Source: Ziziphus jujuba (Eukaryota > Streptophyta > Magnoliopsida > Rosales > Rhamnaceae). From it: 64,000 nt of DNA. Below the pieces are notes generated by a model that did not search any database, was not told where the DNA came from, and saw nothing but the letters and a program-made list of their open reading frames with translations. Both the position numbers and the translations under genes were made by a program. The DNA is taken from the NCBI RefSeq assembly GCF_031755915.1, contig NC_083380.1:31964501-32028500 (forward strand), read 5' to 3'. Positions 1 through 11,045 of the stretch are shown piece by piece; position 1 is the stretch's first letter, and every line of letters starts with the position of its first letter.

Positions 1-46
1 AATTAATTAATCAATTAAGAGCAAGCGTATGTAAGATTTATTTTTT

Positions 47-87
<41 letters not shown>

Positions 88-1063
88 AAACAAACAAACA
101 AAGTGGCAGCAAGTGCCATGGGTCTACTGTAACACCCTTGGTAGCCATGAGCGGTCAGTCACAAGCGGAGGCTGCTGCTTTAAGTGAAGAAGTTTAAAAA
201 AAAAAAGAAAAAAAAAAGGAAAATGAAAAATTAATGATGGAGGTTTTTAAACAATATAAGGGTATTTTGGTACATTTAATAAATATGAGATTGTATAAAA
301 TTGTTTTGGAATTAGTGTTAGAAGTTCTCCATTAAAATGCAATTAGTAATCAAATATAGTTTTATTAGTATAACAAAATCTTATTTAAAAAATTAATAAA
401 TTTATCAGAACTTAATGAGTTATAAATATATAATTTTAAATTTCAATAATTAAACCAATCCACTAGTTAAAAGAGGAAATTTTAATGGTAATATGAGTAT
501 GACTTGTGGTGAAAAATATATACAGTTAGTCTATAATTAGGTTGACTTGATAGTTTTAGTATCATCTTGACTTGATAATTTTAATAAAACCTTATGAAGA
601 TCTTATGTTTAGGGGAAAAAAAAAAGTAATAATCTAATCTATTTATTTAAGAAAAATTGAAATAAATATATATAGCTACATTTAGGGCTTGTTTGTTAAG
701 TTGTCTGGTAATATGGTTTGTTATTTATTTTTAAAATTTCAATTAAATTATGTATAATTTGCTTATATTAAGTATTAGGTAATGGTAGTTATAGTTGGTT
801 AGATATCTTAAGCAATTATAAACTCAAAGGAAAGAAGAGGGGAAAAAAAGAAATAGAAAACAAAAACAAAACACAAACCAATATATTTTTTTTCTTATAG
901 TTAACTTAGATGTCGAAGAAACTCTAACTACTACAAATTAACATTTCAACATAAGCAAATTGTACACAACTAGGTAGAGAAAATAACAAATAAAAACTAA
1001 AAATCAACCATGCTATCAAACAATATCTAAGGTAAATGTTTTTTATTTTCTATTTCTCTTTTT
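1..1063. other. AT-rich non-coding DNA
   Basis: No convincing gene. The segment is AT-rich with a long A-run near 49-85 followed by short CAAA repeats. All frames are broken by frequent stops. Confidence 0.6.
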
Positions 1064-1469
1064 TGTGACAACTCAGACCATCCGCATGCGATATTGTTCT
1101 CTTTGGGCCTGGAGAATCCTCACCCAACCCAACCCAACCTTCAAAGTTTTAAAAGACCTCACAAGGAAAAGGTATCCACATGCTTATAAGCCATGATTCG
1201 TTCCCCTTCCGTGTCCTCACTGGCACACTGATTCAAGACAAACAATGTGGTCCGGCTCTGATACCATTTGTGACAGCCCCGGCTCTGGTCCGGCTCTGAT
1301 ACCATTTGTGACAGCCCAGACCATCCGCATGTGATATTATCTTCTTCGAGCCTGCGAAATCTTCTTACAATCCAGCCCTCAAGGTTTTAAAAGGTCTCAC
1401 AAGGAAAATGTATCAACACACTTATAAATCATGCTTTGTTCTCCTTTCCAACCAATGTGGTACTTCACA
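1064..1469 (-). mobile_element. TRIM retrotransposon (terminal-repeat retrotransposon in miniature)
   Basis: Two similar copies of a ~165-185 bp sequence lie in direct orientation (about 1064-1250 and 1307-1469), separated by only ~56 bp. Read on the minus strand, the repeat at 1307-1469 begins TGTGAAGTACCACATTGG and ends GCTGTCACA, so it has TG..CA ends like an LTR. It is followed by TGGTATCAGAGC, which matches the primer-binding site complementary to initiator Met-tRNA. No coding capacity exists between the repeats, as expected for TRIMs. The primer-binding-site segment with an LTR tail (TGTCACA) occurs twice in the spacer. The other LTR copy (1064-1250) lacks the last few bases, and I find no clean target-site duplication. 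Confidence 0.75.
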
Positions 1470-2157
1470 TTCTGGGAGAATAAAAATACATGAATGGTAA
1501 AGGACTACCATTTGATAACCATTTATAATGACAAAAAGATAAATATTATCAAAATAAGTCACATTTTATAAACAACTTGAAATAGTTTTCAATTAATTAA
1601 TATTTTCTTCTTTTTGTTTTTAAGCTTGTAGCTAGGTGATAAACCTAATAATCATTTAAGACAAACAATTATACACAAACGAGAAAAAAAAACTAAAGAT
1701 GGAAAACATAAACATAAACATCATCAAAACATAAGTTAGATATAGGAGATTGAATTTTGTTAAAATTCAAAAACCATATATTTGTAATGGGATTAAATGC
1801 AATTATTTCTTTTTGAATGCATGTAATCTCATTTTGTTTATATGTATATATATATATATATATACATCCAATCAGTCTTAAATAAGATTCATTCTGTTTT
1901 ATTAAATTAAGATCATCAATGATGACTATTAATGAATTATATTAAAGGCTAAAATTTTAAATTCAAAAAATGATCAAATATGGATTTAGTTACATATTAA
2001 AATCCTATTTAAGAAAAATAAACTTTGTAACCAATAATTAGTAAATATAATTTTAAATTTTATCATTTAATATAATTAAAAAATTAAAAAAAGAAAGACT
2101 TGATATTAATGTTTATATTAAAAAATTTATTTAAATTTGACTACAAATATATATCAT
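1470..2157. other. AT-rich non-coding DNA
   Basis: No gene seen. It contains a short (TA)n run near 1846-1866. Confidence 0.55.
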
Positions 2158-2676
2158 TGCTACGTCGTCAGATGATTCTCTCACACAAGTCTTTTTGAAT
2201 AGGTAAACCACAGTTTGGATGCAATGATTCTATCTTTCTATATCTCTATCTTAAATAATAATAACAATAATAATAAATAAATAAATAAGTAAGTGGATAT
2301 GTATGCATGATCATATCATTTGTCTGTATCCCTTTAAAAATTAATATATATTGTTTTCCGATGTATGTGTTCGTATTTTTTGGGGTATAATTTCATGAGG
2401 TATTTGTATTTTTCTTATTGAAATCAACATTTCTATTCCTATTAAACATTATCTGATACGAAATGATCTTAAATATTTATTCATTTACACAAAATGCTTG
2501 AATTATTAAAGTGATCACTGCTACAATAAACAGTAGCTTTTGTCACCGGATGATTCTCTCCCACAAAAGTCTTTTTGAATAGGTAAGCCACAGTTTGGAT
2601 GCGATGATTCTATCTTTTTGAATAGGTAAGCCACAGTTTGGATGCAATGATTCTGTCTTTCTATACCTCTACCTTA

Positions 2677-2730
<54 letters not shown>

Positions 2731-2950
2731 AATTAGTGGATATGTATGCATGATCATATCATTTGTCTATATCCTTTTAAAAATTAAAATGTATTGTTTC
2801 CCGATGTATGTATTCGTATTTTTTTGGGTATAATTTCGGAGGTATGTGTAGTTTTCTTATTGAAATCAACATTTCTACTCCTATAAAATATTATCGGATA
2901 CAAAATGATCTTAAATAATAATTCATTTATGCAAAATGCTTTGAATTAGT
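2158..2950 (+). repeat. Direct duplication of ~400 bp with AAT microsatellite
   Basis: The block starting near 2158 is repeated near 2537. Both copies share GATGATTCTCTC, CTTTTTGAATAGGTAA, CCACAGTTTGGATGCAATGA, an (AAT)n tract, the string GTGGATATGTATGCATGATC and the tail near CGATGTATG. The second copy contains an extra 44-bp tandem duplication (about 2571-2658) and a longer AAT run (about 2677-2723). No coding potential. Confidence 0.75.
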
Positions 2951-4034
2951 AAATTAATTTATTTCAATAATTTTGAGGTTATGACTTATTTGAAAACAAA
3001 TTATTTGCCACCAAATATTGTTTCATACATATAGTGCATGGTTTGCAACCATATATATATATATATATATATATATTAGGCTCACCTCAGTTTAACTTTA
3101 TGTTTCTTATTATTAGATTTTTCTTTCTTCGCCCTTTGATTGTTTCAATAGCTAGAATTTGTATCATAAATACATTTATATATCTCAACTCTTAAACTAA
3201 TCCCAGGATTAATATCCTAATAATTTTCCATCAAAATGATCATGATCTGATAATTTATTAGGACTTCTCTTATTAAACTTTATATTGTTTCAAGAGTTAA
3301 AATTTAAACATGCATTTAGTGTTTACATGAATCCATAAAAAAGTTTACTTTACCTTTCTATAGTTTTGGTATTTCATCAAATTCATATAAATCACAAATA
3401 AATTTATAAATTTAAATATTTGAAGCAATAATATTGGTAATAATAAAGATCTTTAGAGCATCTCCAAGGGTTTTTATAACCTCATCATCTTTATCTTAGA
3501 GATTCAAAATTTCTTATTGATGAGTTCAACAAACTTTATAAAATAGAAAATTAAAATATAAAGTGATTTTGGCTCTTCAAATGAAAAAGCTAAGCTCACT
3601 ATTTAGTTAGATTTTTTTAAAGTGTAATATGTAGCTGAAAGTCTAAATAAAATTTTTTGTTTTTAATTTTTGTTGTTTTTGTTTTTTGTTTTTGGACACT
3701 GACCCAAAGCGTAGCTTTAGGTTGTGCGTATAAGAAATATAATTTGAAATTGGTCATATCCCTAATAAATATAGCAAAGTTGGACCATTTTTCTACATTT
3801 AAATCCTTCTATGCAAATTGGTTTAAGTTGGCAATGGATGACTTACATTTGATCTCAGAGGTATTTTAATCTCAGTAATGTGCACATGTGGCTAGGGATT
3901 CATGATGAAACTTGTTGACATTACACCAATTAATTCCACTTGGCAAACTCCAAGCCCAAACTTTAAAGTTCCAGACAATTTATGGATTGGACTTGGACCA
4001 GACCTTGTCAAAACTTTTAGACCTTAAATTTCAG
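2951..4034. other. AT-rich non-coding DNA left of MULE-1
   Basis: No supported gene. The longest reading frame (70 codons near 3657) is low-complexity and hydrophobic and looks like chance. There is a (TA)n tract near 3050-3076. Confidence 0.5.
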
Positions 4035-4043
4035 GCCGAAATT
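4035..4043 (+). repeat. Target-site duplication of MULE-1, left copy
   Basis: GCCGAAATT directly precedes the left terminal inverted repeat. The identical nine bases follow the right terminal repeat at 13873-13881. Nine base pairs is the characteristic duplication length of the Mutator superfamily. Confidence 0.9.
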
Positions 4044-4125
4044 GGGGAATTTGGCCCAATACCCCTGTAGGACCGAGCTTCATGAATTTTGCCCCCTCAA
4101 TTCATTTCTTTTTTGATCTACCCCT
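4044..4125 (+). repeat. Left terminal inverted repeat of MULE-1
   Basis: About 78 of 82 bases match the reverse complement of 13791-13872. The outer bases GGGGAATTTGGCCCAATA are identical at both ends, and similarity fades after the CTACCCCT motif. Confidence 0.92.
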
Positions 4126-4490
4126 TAATATCCCTTATAACCTTCAAACAAAAAACAATTACTTACATATCCTTTTATTTTTAAAACCAAACAAAAATCA
4201 ACTATTCCTTTTCTAAACGTCTTTACACTTTCATACAAATACAAAAATACAAAAAAAAGCAAAAAAACGGCTTTATACACGAACACACAAATACAAACAA
4301 CCAAACCGAAGCTGTCGTGGAAAAGCCAAACATTAGGATCTCATCTCAGCACAGGGAATAAGGTAATTGGTTGAATCTTTTTCTTTATTTGTTGCCGTGG
4401 GACCGGTGTGGGTTGTTTTTGTGTGGATTTGGCTTTATGTTTATTTCTTTCGTTGCCGTGGAGTGGGTTTTTATTTATAATTTTTGTGTT

Positions 4491-4790
4491 TATATTTTTT
4501 GAAGATTTAGGATAGATTGATATTGGGCATTAGTAGGAAATGAAGAGAGGAAAAAAATGGGACCGGTTTGGCCTTGATCAGTGGCCGGAGGTGGAAGAAA
4601 TAACCCGGTGAAGAATCGGGTCGGTAGTGGTTTAGGCGGGTTTATTTTTTGAAGATTTAGGATAGATTGATATTGGGCATTAGTAGGAAATGAAGAGAGG
4701 AAAAAAATGGGACCGGTTTGGCCTTGATCGGTGGCCGGAGGTGGAAGAAATAACCGGGTCAAGAATCGGGTCGGTGCTGGTTTAGGCGGG
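4491..4790 (+). repeat. Two tandem copies of a 150-bp unit
   Basis: 4491-4640 and 4641-4790 are nearly identical (differences such as GATCAGTGG/GATCGGTGG and CGGTAGTGG/CGGTGCTGG). The unit spans from TTTTTTGAAGATTTAG to GGTTTAGGCGGG. Frames crossing it on the minus strand give a repeated peptide, but there is no sign of selection for coding. Confidence 0.9.
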
Positions 4791-4829
4791 TTCGGGTCGA
4801 CCCGGACAAGGGTTGAAGATGGATTGAAT

Positions 4830-4869
4830 GACATGTCGTCTGGGATGAACGACACCCAGACGACACGTC
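4830..4869. repeat. 40-bp imperfect inverted repeat
   Basis: The arms GACATGTCGTCTGGG (4830-4844) and CCCAGACGACACGTC (4855-4869) are complementary except for one base, with a 10-nt loop. A T-rich tract follows. It lies directly after the 150-bp duplication. Confidence 0.8.
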
Positions 4870-4961
4870 GTTTTTTTTTTGTTTTTGTTTTTTTTTTTTT
4901 TTTAAATTTTTATAAAAAATGTTTTTTTTTTGGGTATAGATATATATATAGAATTGAAGAT

Positions 4962-4969
<8 letters not shown>

Positions 4970-5014
<45 letters not shown>

Positions 5015-5080
5015 TAATTAGAGAAAAAATGAGAGAAATACTTTATGATTATTTTTTTTGGGTATTTTTTGGGAAAGAAT

Positions 5081-5137
<57 letters not shown>
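4970..5137. repeat. (GA)n microsatellites, two runs
   Basis: Long GA runs lie near 4972-5011 and 5085-5137, each followed by AAATTAAT. Similar runs occur at 5445-5483 and 6064-6096 around the captured zinc-finger fragment. Confidence 0.9.
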
Positions 5138-5139
<2 letters not shown>

Positions 5140-5440
5140 TAATAGTAATTCATAAAGGAATGTAATACAGTCAAGAATTCCCTATTAGATTTTTTTCCTT
5201 GTATTCATATACAAAATAATGAAATATATTATGAATTTTGTGTCACAAATATGTATGAAAACTAGGATGGCGTTTATTTGATCCAAAAAGCATAAAAGCA
5301 TCCTGTCTAGATAAAGGTAATATGTTTTAACGGTTGTTGACTAAGACCAAAAGGACCCTTACAAGCAGCAACATCAACATACCCATCCTTTCCACAAATT
5401 CCAACACATGCTGAAACCCTTAAATTACCATAATATATAT

Positions 5441-5484
<44 letters not shown>

Positions 5485-5662
5485 AAAAAGAAGTGAAGTC
5501 GCCGACTACTAGAAGACTGCACTTTGTTCTACAAATAAATAGAAAAGAAAAAATGCTTATACATGTCAAAACTCTCCAATGGGGAATAAACTGTACAGTA
5601 TCAAAGTGCTCTTCCTCTGCTGGCTGATGCTATTGCTATGGATATGTTAAAACTAAAACCTC

Positions 5663-5971
5663 TCAAGTGTGCATATAATCACAAGAAGCACCCTTCTTGC
5701 AATGACCACTCTCATGATACTTGCAAACTCTCTGTCCCTTAAACGGAGGCCTTGAAGAACCTCCCCCTCCCCTTCCATTACCAAACGATGACTGCCTATT
5801 CCAAGGTTTATTACCCCCACCATAACCAGAATCCCCACCGTGAGATCCTCTATCCCTCTGATTTGAGTATCTATCTGCATTATGATTCCGTTCGCTTCCC
5901 CATTTCCCTTGGTTCCCTGTTGGTGCGCCCCAACCCGGATTTGGATTTCCTGGTGGTGGCCCTTGACCAGG
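5663..5971 (-). pseudogene. Captured fragment: C-terminal end of a CCCH zinc-finger protein (C3H19/C3H44-like)
   Basis: An open minus-strand frame of about 102 codons ends in TGA at 5663-5665. It is rich in Gly, Asn, Ser and Arg (PGQGPPPGNPNPGWG near its start) and ends with the zinc-finger motif VCKYHESGHCKKGASCDYMH, whose spacing is C-x7-C-x5-C-x3-H. This resembles the C-terminus of plant CCCH proteins of the C3H19/NERD and C3H44 group. There is no start codon or upstream domain here, so it is a host gene fragment carried by MULE-1. The bases beyond the stop probably include the captured 3' untranslated region. The family assignment is from memory of the motif and would need a database search. 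The zinc finger itself is clearly visible. Confidence 0.7.
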
Positions 5972-6048
5972 AGAAAAGAGAAAAATACTTTATGATTAAT
6001 TAGAATTGAAGTTGAGAATTCCAGAGTTAGTACTTTCTAAAGGTATAG

Positions 6049-6099
<51 letters not shown>

Positions 6100-6404
6100 A
6101 TCGATGCATAAAATTTTAGGTACATGGCTAGCTAGAAGCAAACACGCAAACACTTTATCCCCAAAAAAGAAAAAAATAAAAAATTAAAGAAGAAGAAGAT
6201 AGAAAGATTTAGATGGCATGCACACTGCTATACATTAAATGTTCAGTAAATGTTATGGCATGCACAATATCCTTAGGAAGAGAGCGTATGAAATTGAGGA
6301 TTGCGGATATTTATACATGTATGTATACATAGTTGACAATGTTGTTAAAGGTAGATAAAAGTTTATTAATGTTGTCAATGTACATTTGTAGGTTGTACTT
6401 TATA

Positions 6405-9400
6405 ATGGCACCAAAGAGGAACTTGCGACGTCAACCGAAGAAGGGAGTTAAGAAGGTGGAAAGTAAGAGACGCGGTGGTAGCACAGCAGCAGCACCCGAC
6501 TCTAAGCGTCAATGTACGACTAGGCAGAAATCCAAATCTGATACGGAAAGCACCAAATTTCGAGGGCACGTTCCACTTTCCTCTCCCCCATCTGATATGG
6601 TAAGTTTTATATTCATTTAGGTTGTTTTGTGTGGTAAATGATAAGACATGTGACAGTATTTATTCATGAATGTGAAAACTGAAGAAAAACTTCACCCGAT
6701 GGCCATCGGTAATTACCGATAGGCCATCAGGCTTTTTTTTTAGTTCATTGTAGGTTGATTACCGATGGTTTCATCGGTAATTACCACTTGTGCAAAAATG
6801 TGAACCCATATGTCTTAAGATTTAGTTGGAAATTATTATTATCAAGTTAGGGTGGAAAAATAGGGTATGATTAAATCGTTGATGTCAGTTCCATTTATGT
6901 AATTCATATTACAACCCATCGATGCTCCAAAGGAACGGATGTTGCAGGATGCCGATATAAATAAATGTAGGGCACATTCATTCGGGAATCCAATAGGGGC
7001 GAACAAAGTAATTACAAGTGTCCTCACAAGTGAGCAGCTCGAAAAGTATAGACAAACATGTTTTGGACACTTACTTGACATGAAGAACCTCCGGTTCTCT
7101 GGTCAGTTAGTGCATCACTTGCTTTGCAGACAAGTTGAGTCCAACAATCCAGAAGTACTGGAGTTTAACTTCGGCGGATCTGCAGTGCGGTTTACGAAGT
7201 GGGAATTCGCACTCATTAGTGGGTTAAAGTTTTGTAGGTACCCTTCGATGTATGATATGCAAATTTCCAAAGGAAATGAGCTGCGCACGAGGTTGCTAGA
7301 TGACAGGAGTGACTTGAAACCGCCCGAACTGGAACGACTATTCAAGGATACACTTTTTGTGGATGATTGGGATGCTGTTAGAATTGCGTTACTATATTTC
7401 TTAGTTCATGGTGTACTCGGAATGGATCCGAAGGTTCAAATAAAAAAAAAATTCATTGATTTGGTTGCTGATCTCGACGTATTTAATTCCTACCCTTGGG
7501 GCATTCTGAGCTACAAGGAGACGATCAACTCATTCCACAATGCATTCCAGCAACGAGGACGAGGACGTGCAGTAAAGAATATATCACAGTATTATGACCT
7601 AAAAGGTTTTCCATTGGTGTTTCAGGTATGGTAATATATTTAATACATGTAGCGTGTACTTAAAATTTATATTTAATAACCTATAATTTGTATTTTGTAG
7701 GTGTGGGGGTTTGAAGCAATCCCTGATTTTGGTAACCAATTTGCCGACCGGTTGGAAACCCGTAGTTCGAGGATCCTTGGATGGCATACTCCAAGGCAAC
7801 CGAACCATTTTGCTGTCCATAATTGGTTCTCCTCCAATAGCAATGTAAGGCAAATTTTGTTTAGACTACATGGTACGACTACATTCAAGTTACATTGCCA
7901 TAGTCAGTTTCCAAATTTACTTTTTTTTCCTTTCATCATTGCATGTAGTATGTTGTGCACTGGACGTTAGATGCTACCGATGAGTAGAAGACTATGGATT
8001 ACTGGCGAACAATAGCAGTTGACATACATGAAGTTCGCTACACGTCACCTCCAATTGTAGCACCAATAGTTGGCGCTAAAGATGTTGGAGCTAAAGATGT
8101 TAGCGCTAAAGATGCGTCCAAAGCTGAGGAGCATTCTAGTGGCCCTCCAGATGCTAATTTCAGGGTATGCAATTGTTGCTTGCACGCAAATTTGTATTTC
8201 ATATGTTGTACTAATATATGTTGACTTATGTTTTGGATATTGATATTGATTAGCTTGCTTGCTTGGAGGCAAAAGTTGATGAATTAAATAAAGAGATGGC
8301 AGCATTAAGGAAGATGCTTAGTTCTGTTATTGACCAACAAAAGCATCAAGTATCATTTAGACAACTTAGTATACTTTACTTTAGTGCTTCAGCATTATTA
8401 AATTACATATTGTAATTCAGCAATTATTTGTTGTTAGAGTTTGGGAACTGCAAAAATAATCATTGTGTTTTGCAGGCCGAGCATCATATGCATAGCCATT
8501 CACCGTCATCTTCGGTTAGACCATCATCCCCTGTGGCACCGTCTGTTGGAGAGCAAGCTGAAGAATTTGATGCACCCATAGACAGTTCCAATGGTAGGAA
8601 GGAGGATGATGATTGTACTACACCGTTTGAGCCTATCGTACCTGGAGGACCCTATGTGGAGGATTCCTGGGCTTTGGTGCCATATCGGTCTTTACATTTC
8701 GGGTGGGATATCGGTGCTTCAGCTGACAGTCCACATCATGACCAATCAGCTGAGATTGAGGTGGAAGATCGGAAGCATAACGTTGGTGATACAAACCGAT
8801 TCGGTCGAGTTTACCACCAGTCACATCACGTCATCTCTCCTTACACCGACCCGTGTAAGAAGAAGGTCAAATTTAATCTTACTCGACCTATTGATGCATC
8901 AAAGGAGAGGGCGTTCGATGAGTGGTATAGGGTGGCACCGAAGGAAGCAACCGTGTGTACATCTTATATGAAGGTGGGAAATGAATTTTTTGTTGAGCTA
9001 CTAACCGATGAAGGATGGTTGAATTTCGATGTAAGTTATATGTTTTATGTTCATGTAAAATCATTGTGGTCCTATGTTTGGAATGATGTTTTATTTATCA
9101 CCTCGCACTTGTTACTTATTTCCTTTAATGTGGTTTTGCAGCATATTGACACTATTTTGTATTTCATACGAAAAAGGCGGTTTGATAATGAGAAGATGTT
9201 CACCAACACCTGTGCCATATTAGACGTGTTATTTTGGGTAAGATGATGGGATGTTACTGCATTGCTTAATGTTATATTGATGATATTTTATATTGTATAT
9301 ATTTCATTATTTGGCAGTCATCCATCAAAGGGCGTTATCCCATATGGAGGGCATCTCATAGCACATATTCATGTGATGCGACCCTTTGTAACTATGTGCG

Positions 9401-10033
9401 TGGGAGGTCACCCAAACCTAGCATGTCGTGGCGGATATGTGATTATGTAAGTCCATACATATATTGAAAAAAATTCTCACTAAGTTTCCCATTTTGTGGA
9501 TAATGAGGTTATGTTCCAATTTGCAGGTGTACATCCCTGTCAACAATGGAGGCGCGCATTGGTTGGCAGCATGTGTGGACTTGAAGGCCCGGCATATTGA
9601 TTTATACGATCCAAATATGGGAAATAAATATGTCCAGAATAGAGAGTTGAAGAATGCGGAATGCCTTACGTATATGCTGCCTTACCTATTGAGGGATGGG
9701 GGATATTACCGGAAGAATCCAGATGTGTCTCCCACTTTAGATCCATTCACGATGACCATGATCAAAGATGCACCCCGCCAAGATAATGGGTATGAATGTG
9801 TTGTCATTTCAAACAACTTGTATTGCTGCTGTTTTTTATTGTGGTTACGTGTGAAAATACACGTAGTTGGTTTTCATTAATGCTATTCTGCAGGGGTGAT
9901 TGTGGCGTCTACGCTCTGAAATTTATTGAATACATGAGTAGTGAGGAGAACCCTTCATTTGGTCCGCAAGACATTATGTTTTTTAGAAAAAAAATATGCT
10001 GTTGATTTGTGCTTTAATAAACTTTCAATGTAG
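6405..10033 (+). pseudogene. DUF1985 / Ulp1 (C48) cysteine protease gene of MULE-1, damaged
   Basis: The proposed exons, all with GT-AG borders and consistent phase, are 6405-6599, 6933-7625, 7701-7844, 7949-8164, 8254-8349, 8476-9030, 9142-9237, 9318-9446, 9527-9789 and 9894 onward, about 832 codons. The start MAPKRNLRR opens a basic N-terminus. Exon 2 holds a DUF1985-type domain (CFGHLLDMKNLRFSGQLV, then LEFNFGGSAVRFT). Exon 5 (32 codons) is a short predicted coiled coil. The C-terminus is an Ulp1 fold with catalytic His in GGAHW, Asp in LYDPN and Cys in GGDCGVY, all present. Ulp1 proteases remove SUMO-like modifiers, but the role in transposons is unknown. Damage: TAG at 7985-7987 in exon 4, and one extra A in the A-run near 9987-9994 that cuts the frame at 10005. 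Without that base the frame would run to about 10033 and end like the second Ulp1 copy (KKYA..NK-LS-stop). Confidence 0.85.
6698..6780. repeat. Palindromes in intron 1 of the MULE-1 Ulp1 gene
   Basis: ATCGGTAATTACCGAT (6705-6720) is a perfect 16-bp palindrome enclosed by GATGGCC and GGCCATC arms. A second palindrome, 6759-6780, has arms TTACCGATG and CATCGGTAA around a four-base loop. Both belong to the same family as the array at 10192-11045. Confidence 0.88.
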
Positions 10034-10191
10034 ATCGTATGTTTAATGTTATGACGGTCTATACTAATGTTATACTAATGTTATCTTAATATGCTGAACC
10101 TATCTTTACTAATGACAACCGTTGAAAAAAAAAGAAAAAACATAAAAGATAAAAAAAACCTTCGGTTGTGGTAAAAATTAAAGGAAAGATG

Positions 10192-11045
10192 ATTATCGAT
10201 GGTGCATCGATAATTCCCGATTCACCATCAGTAATTACAGAAACGCTTTTTCGTAACCAACAAATAAACCCTGGAAAATTTACCGACGGTTTCGTCGGTA
10301 ATTTCCGAATGTGTACAGTCCATCAAGTTTTACCAATTTGTTGGGCCCCACAAGTTCCATAATGTGTGTTGAATGCAAAAACATGGCAAATAGGGATTCT
10401 AAAATTATAATAAGTGGAGAAAATCCCAAAATTTAATAAATGTGTATCACATTTTGCCAAAAAATGGGATTTCTGTTCACCCTCCGTAATTCCCGAGGAA
10501 AACGTCGGTAACCGCCAAATTCCCTCAGAAAATTACCGATTTTTTCGTCGGTAATTCCCGAGGGTGTACAGTCCATCACATTTTACATATTTTTTGGGCC
10601 CCACAAGTCCCATAACGAGTGTTAAAGCAAAAACATGCAAAACGGGGATTCTAAAATTGTACTAAGGAGAGAAAATCCAAAAACATTCATAAAAGTATAT
10701 CAAATTTTGCAAAAACATTGATGACTTCGTTGCAAAAATATCAGTATTTTTTCCAGAGGGCATTTGTAGTTTCCCGACGATTTCGTCGGGAATTATCGAG
10801 GGTGAACAGTTTACTTATTTTTTGCAAACTTTGATACACTTTTATTAAATTTTGGGATTTTCTCTCCTTAGTACAATTATACAATCCATGTTTTCCATGT
10901 TTTTTCATTCAACACACCTTAGGGGCCTTGTGGGGTAAAAAAAATTGGCAAAACAATATGTACTGTACACCCTCGGGAATTACCGACGAAACTGTCGGTA
11001 ATTTTTCCAAAGGGCATTTGTAGTTTCCCGACGATTTCCTCGGGA
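10192..11045. repeat. Array of ~22-bp palindromes just beyond the Ulp1 gene
   Basis: Palindromes lie at 10192-10214 (arms ATTATCGATG/CATCGATAAT), 10280-10301 (TTACCGACG/CGTCGGTAA), 10533-10554 (imperfect), 10771-10792 (TTCCCGACGA/TCGTCGGGAA, perfect), 10980-11001 (TTACCGACG against TGTCGGTAA, one mismatch) and 11024-11045 (one mismatch). They lie inside a larger repeated unit of ~200-240 bp that contains GTGTACAGTCCATC and GGAGAGAAAATCC. Two copies are direct (about 10285-10500 and 10545-10740) and one is inverted (about 10795-10985). No coding potential. Confidence 0.88.

Noticed and set aside
3657..3869. 70-codon hydrophobic frame
   Set aside because: It starts in a T-rich tract and has no detectable domain. 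Chance frame in AT-rich DNA.
4490..4855. 121-codon minus-strand frame with a repeated peptide
   Set aside because: The repeat is explained by the 150-bp DNA duplication. No start context, homology or conserved third positions support a protein.
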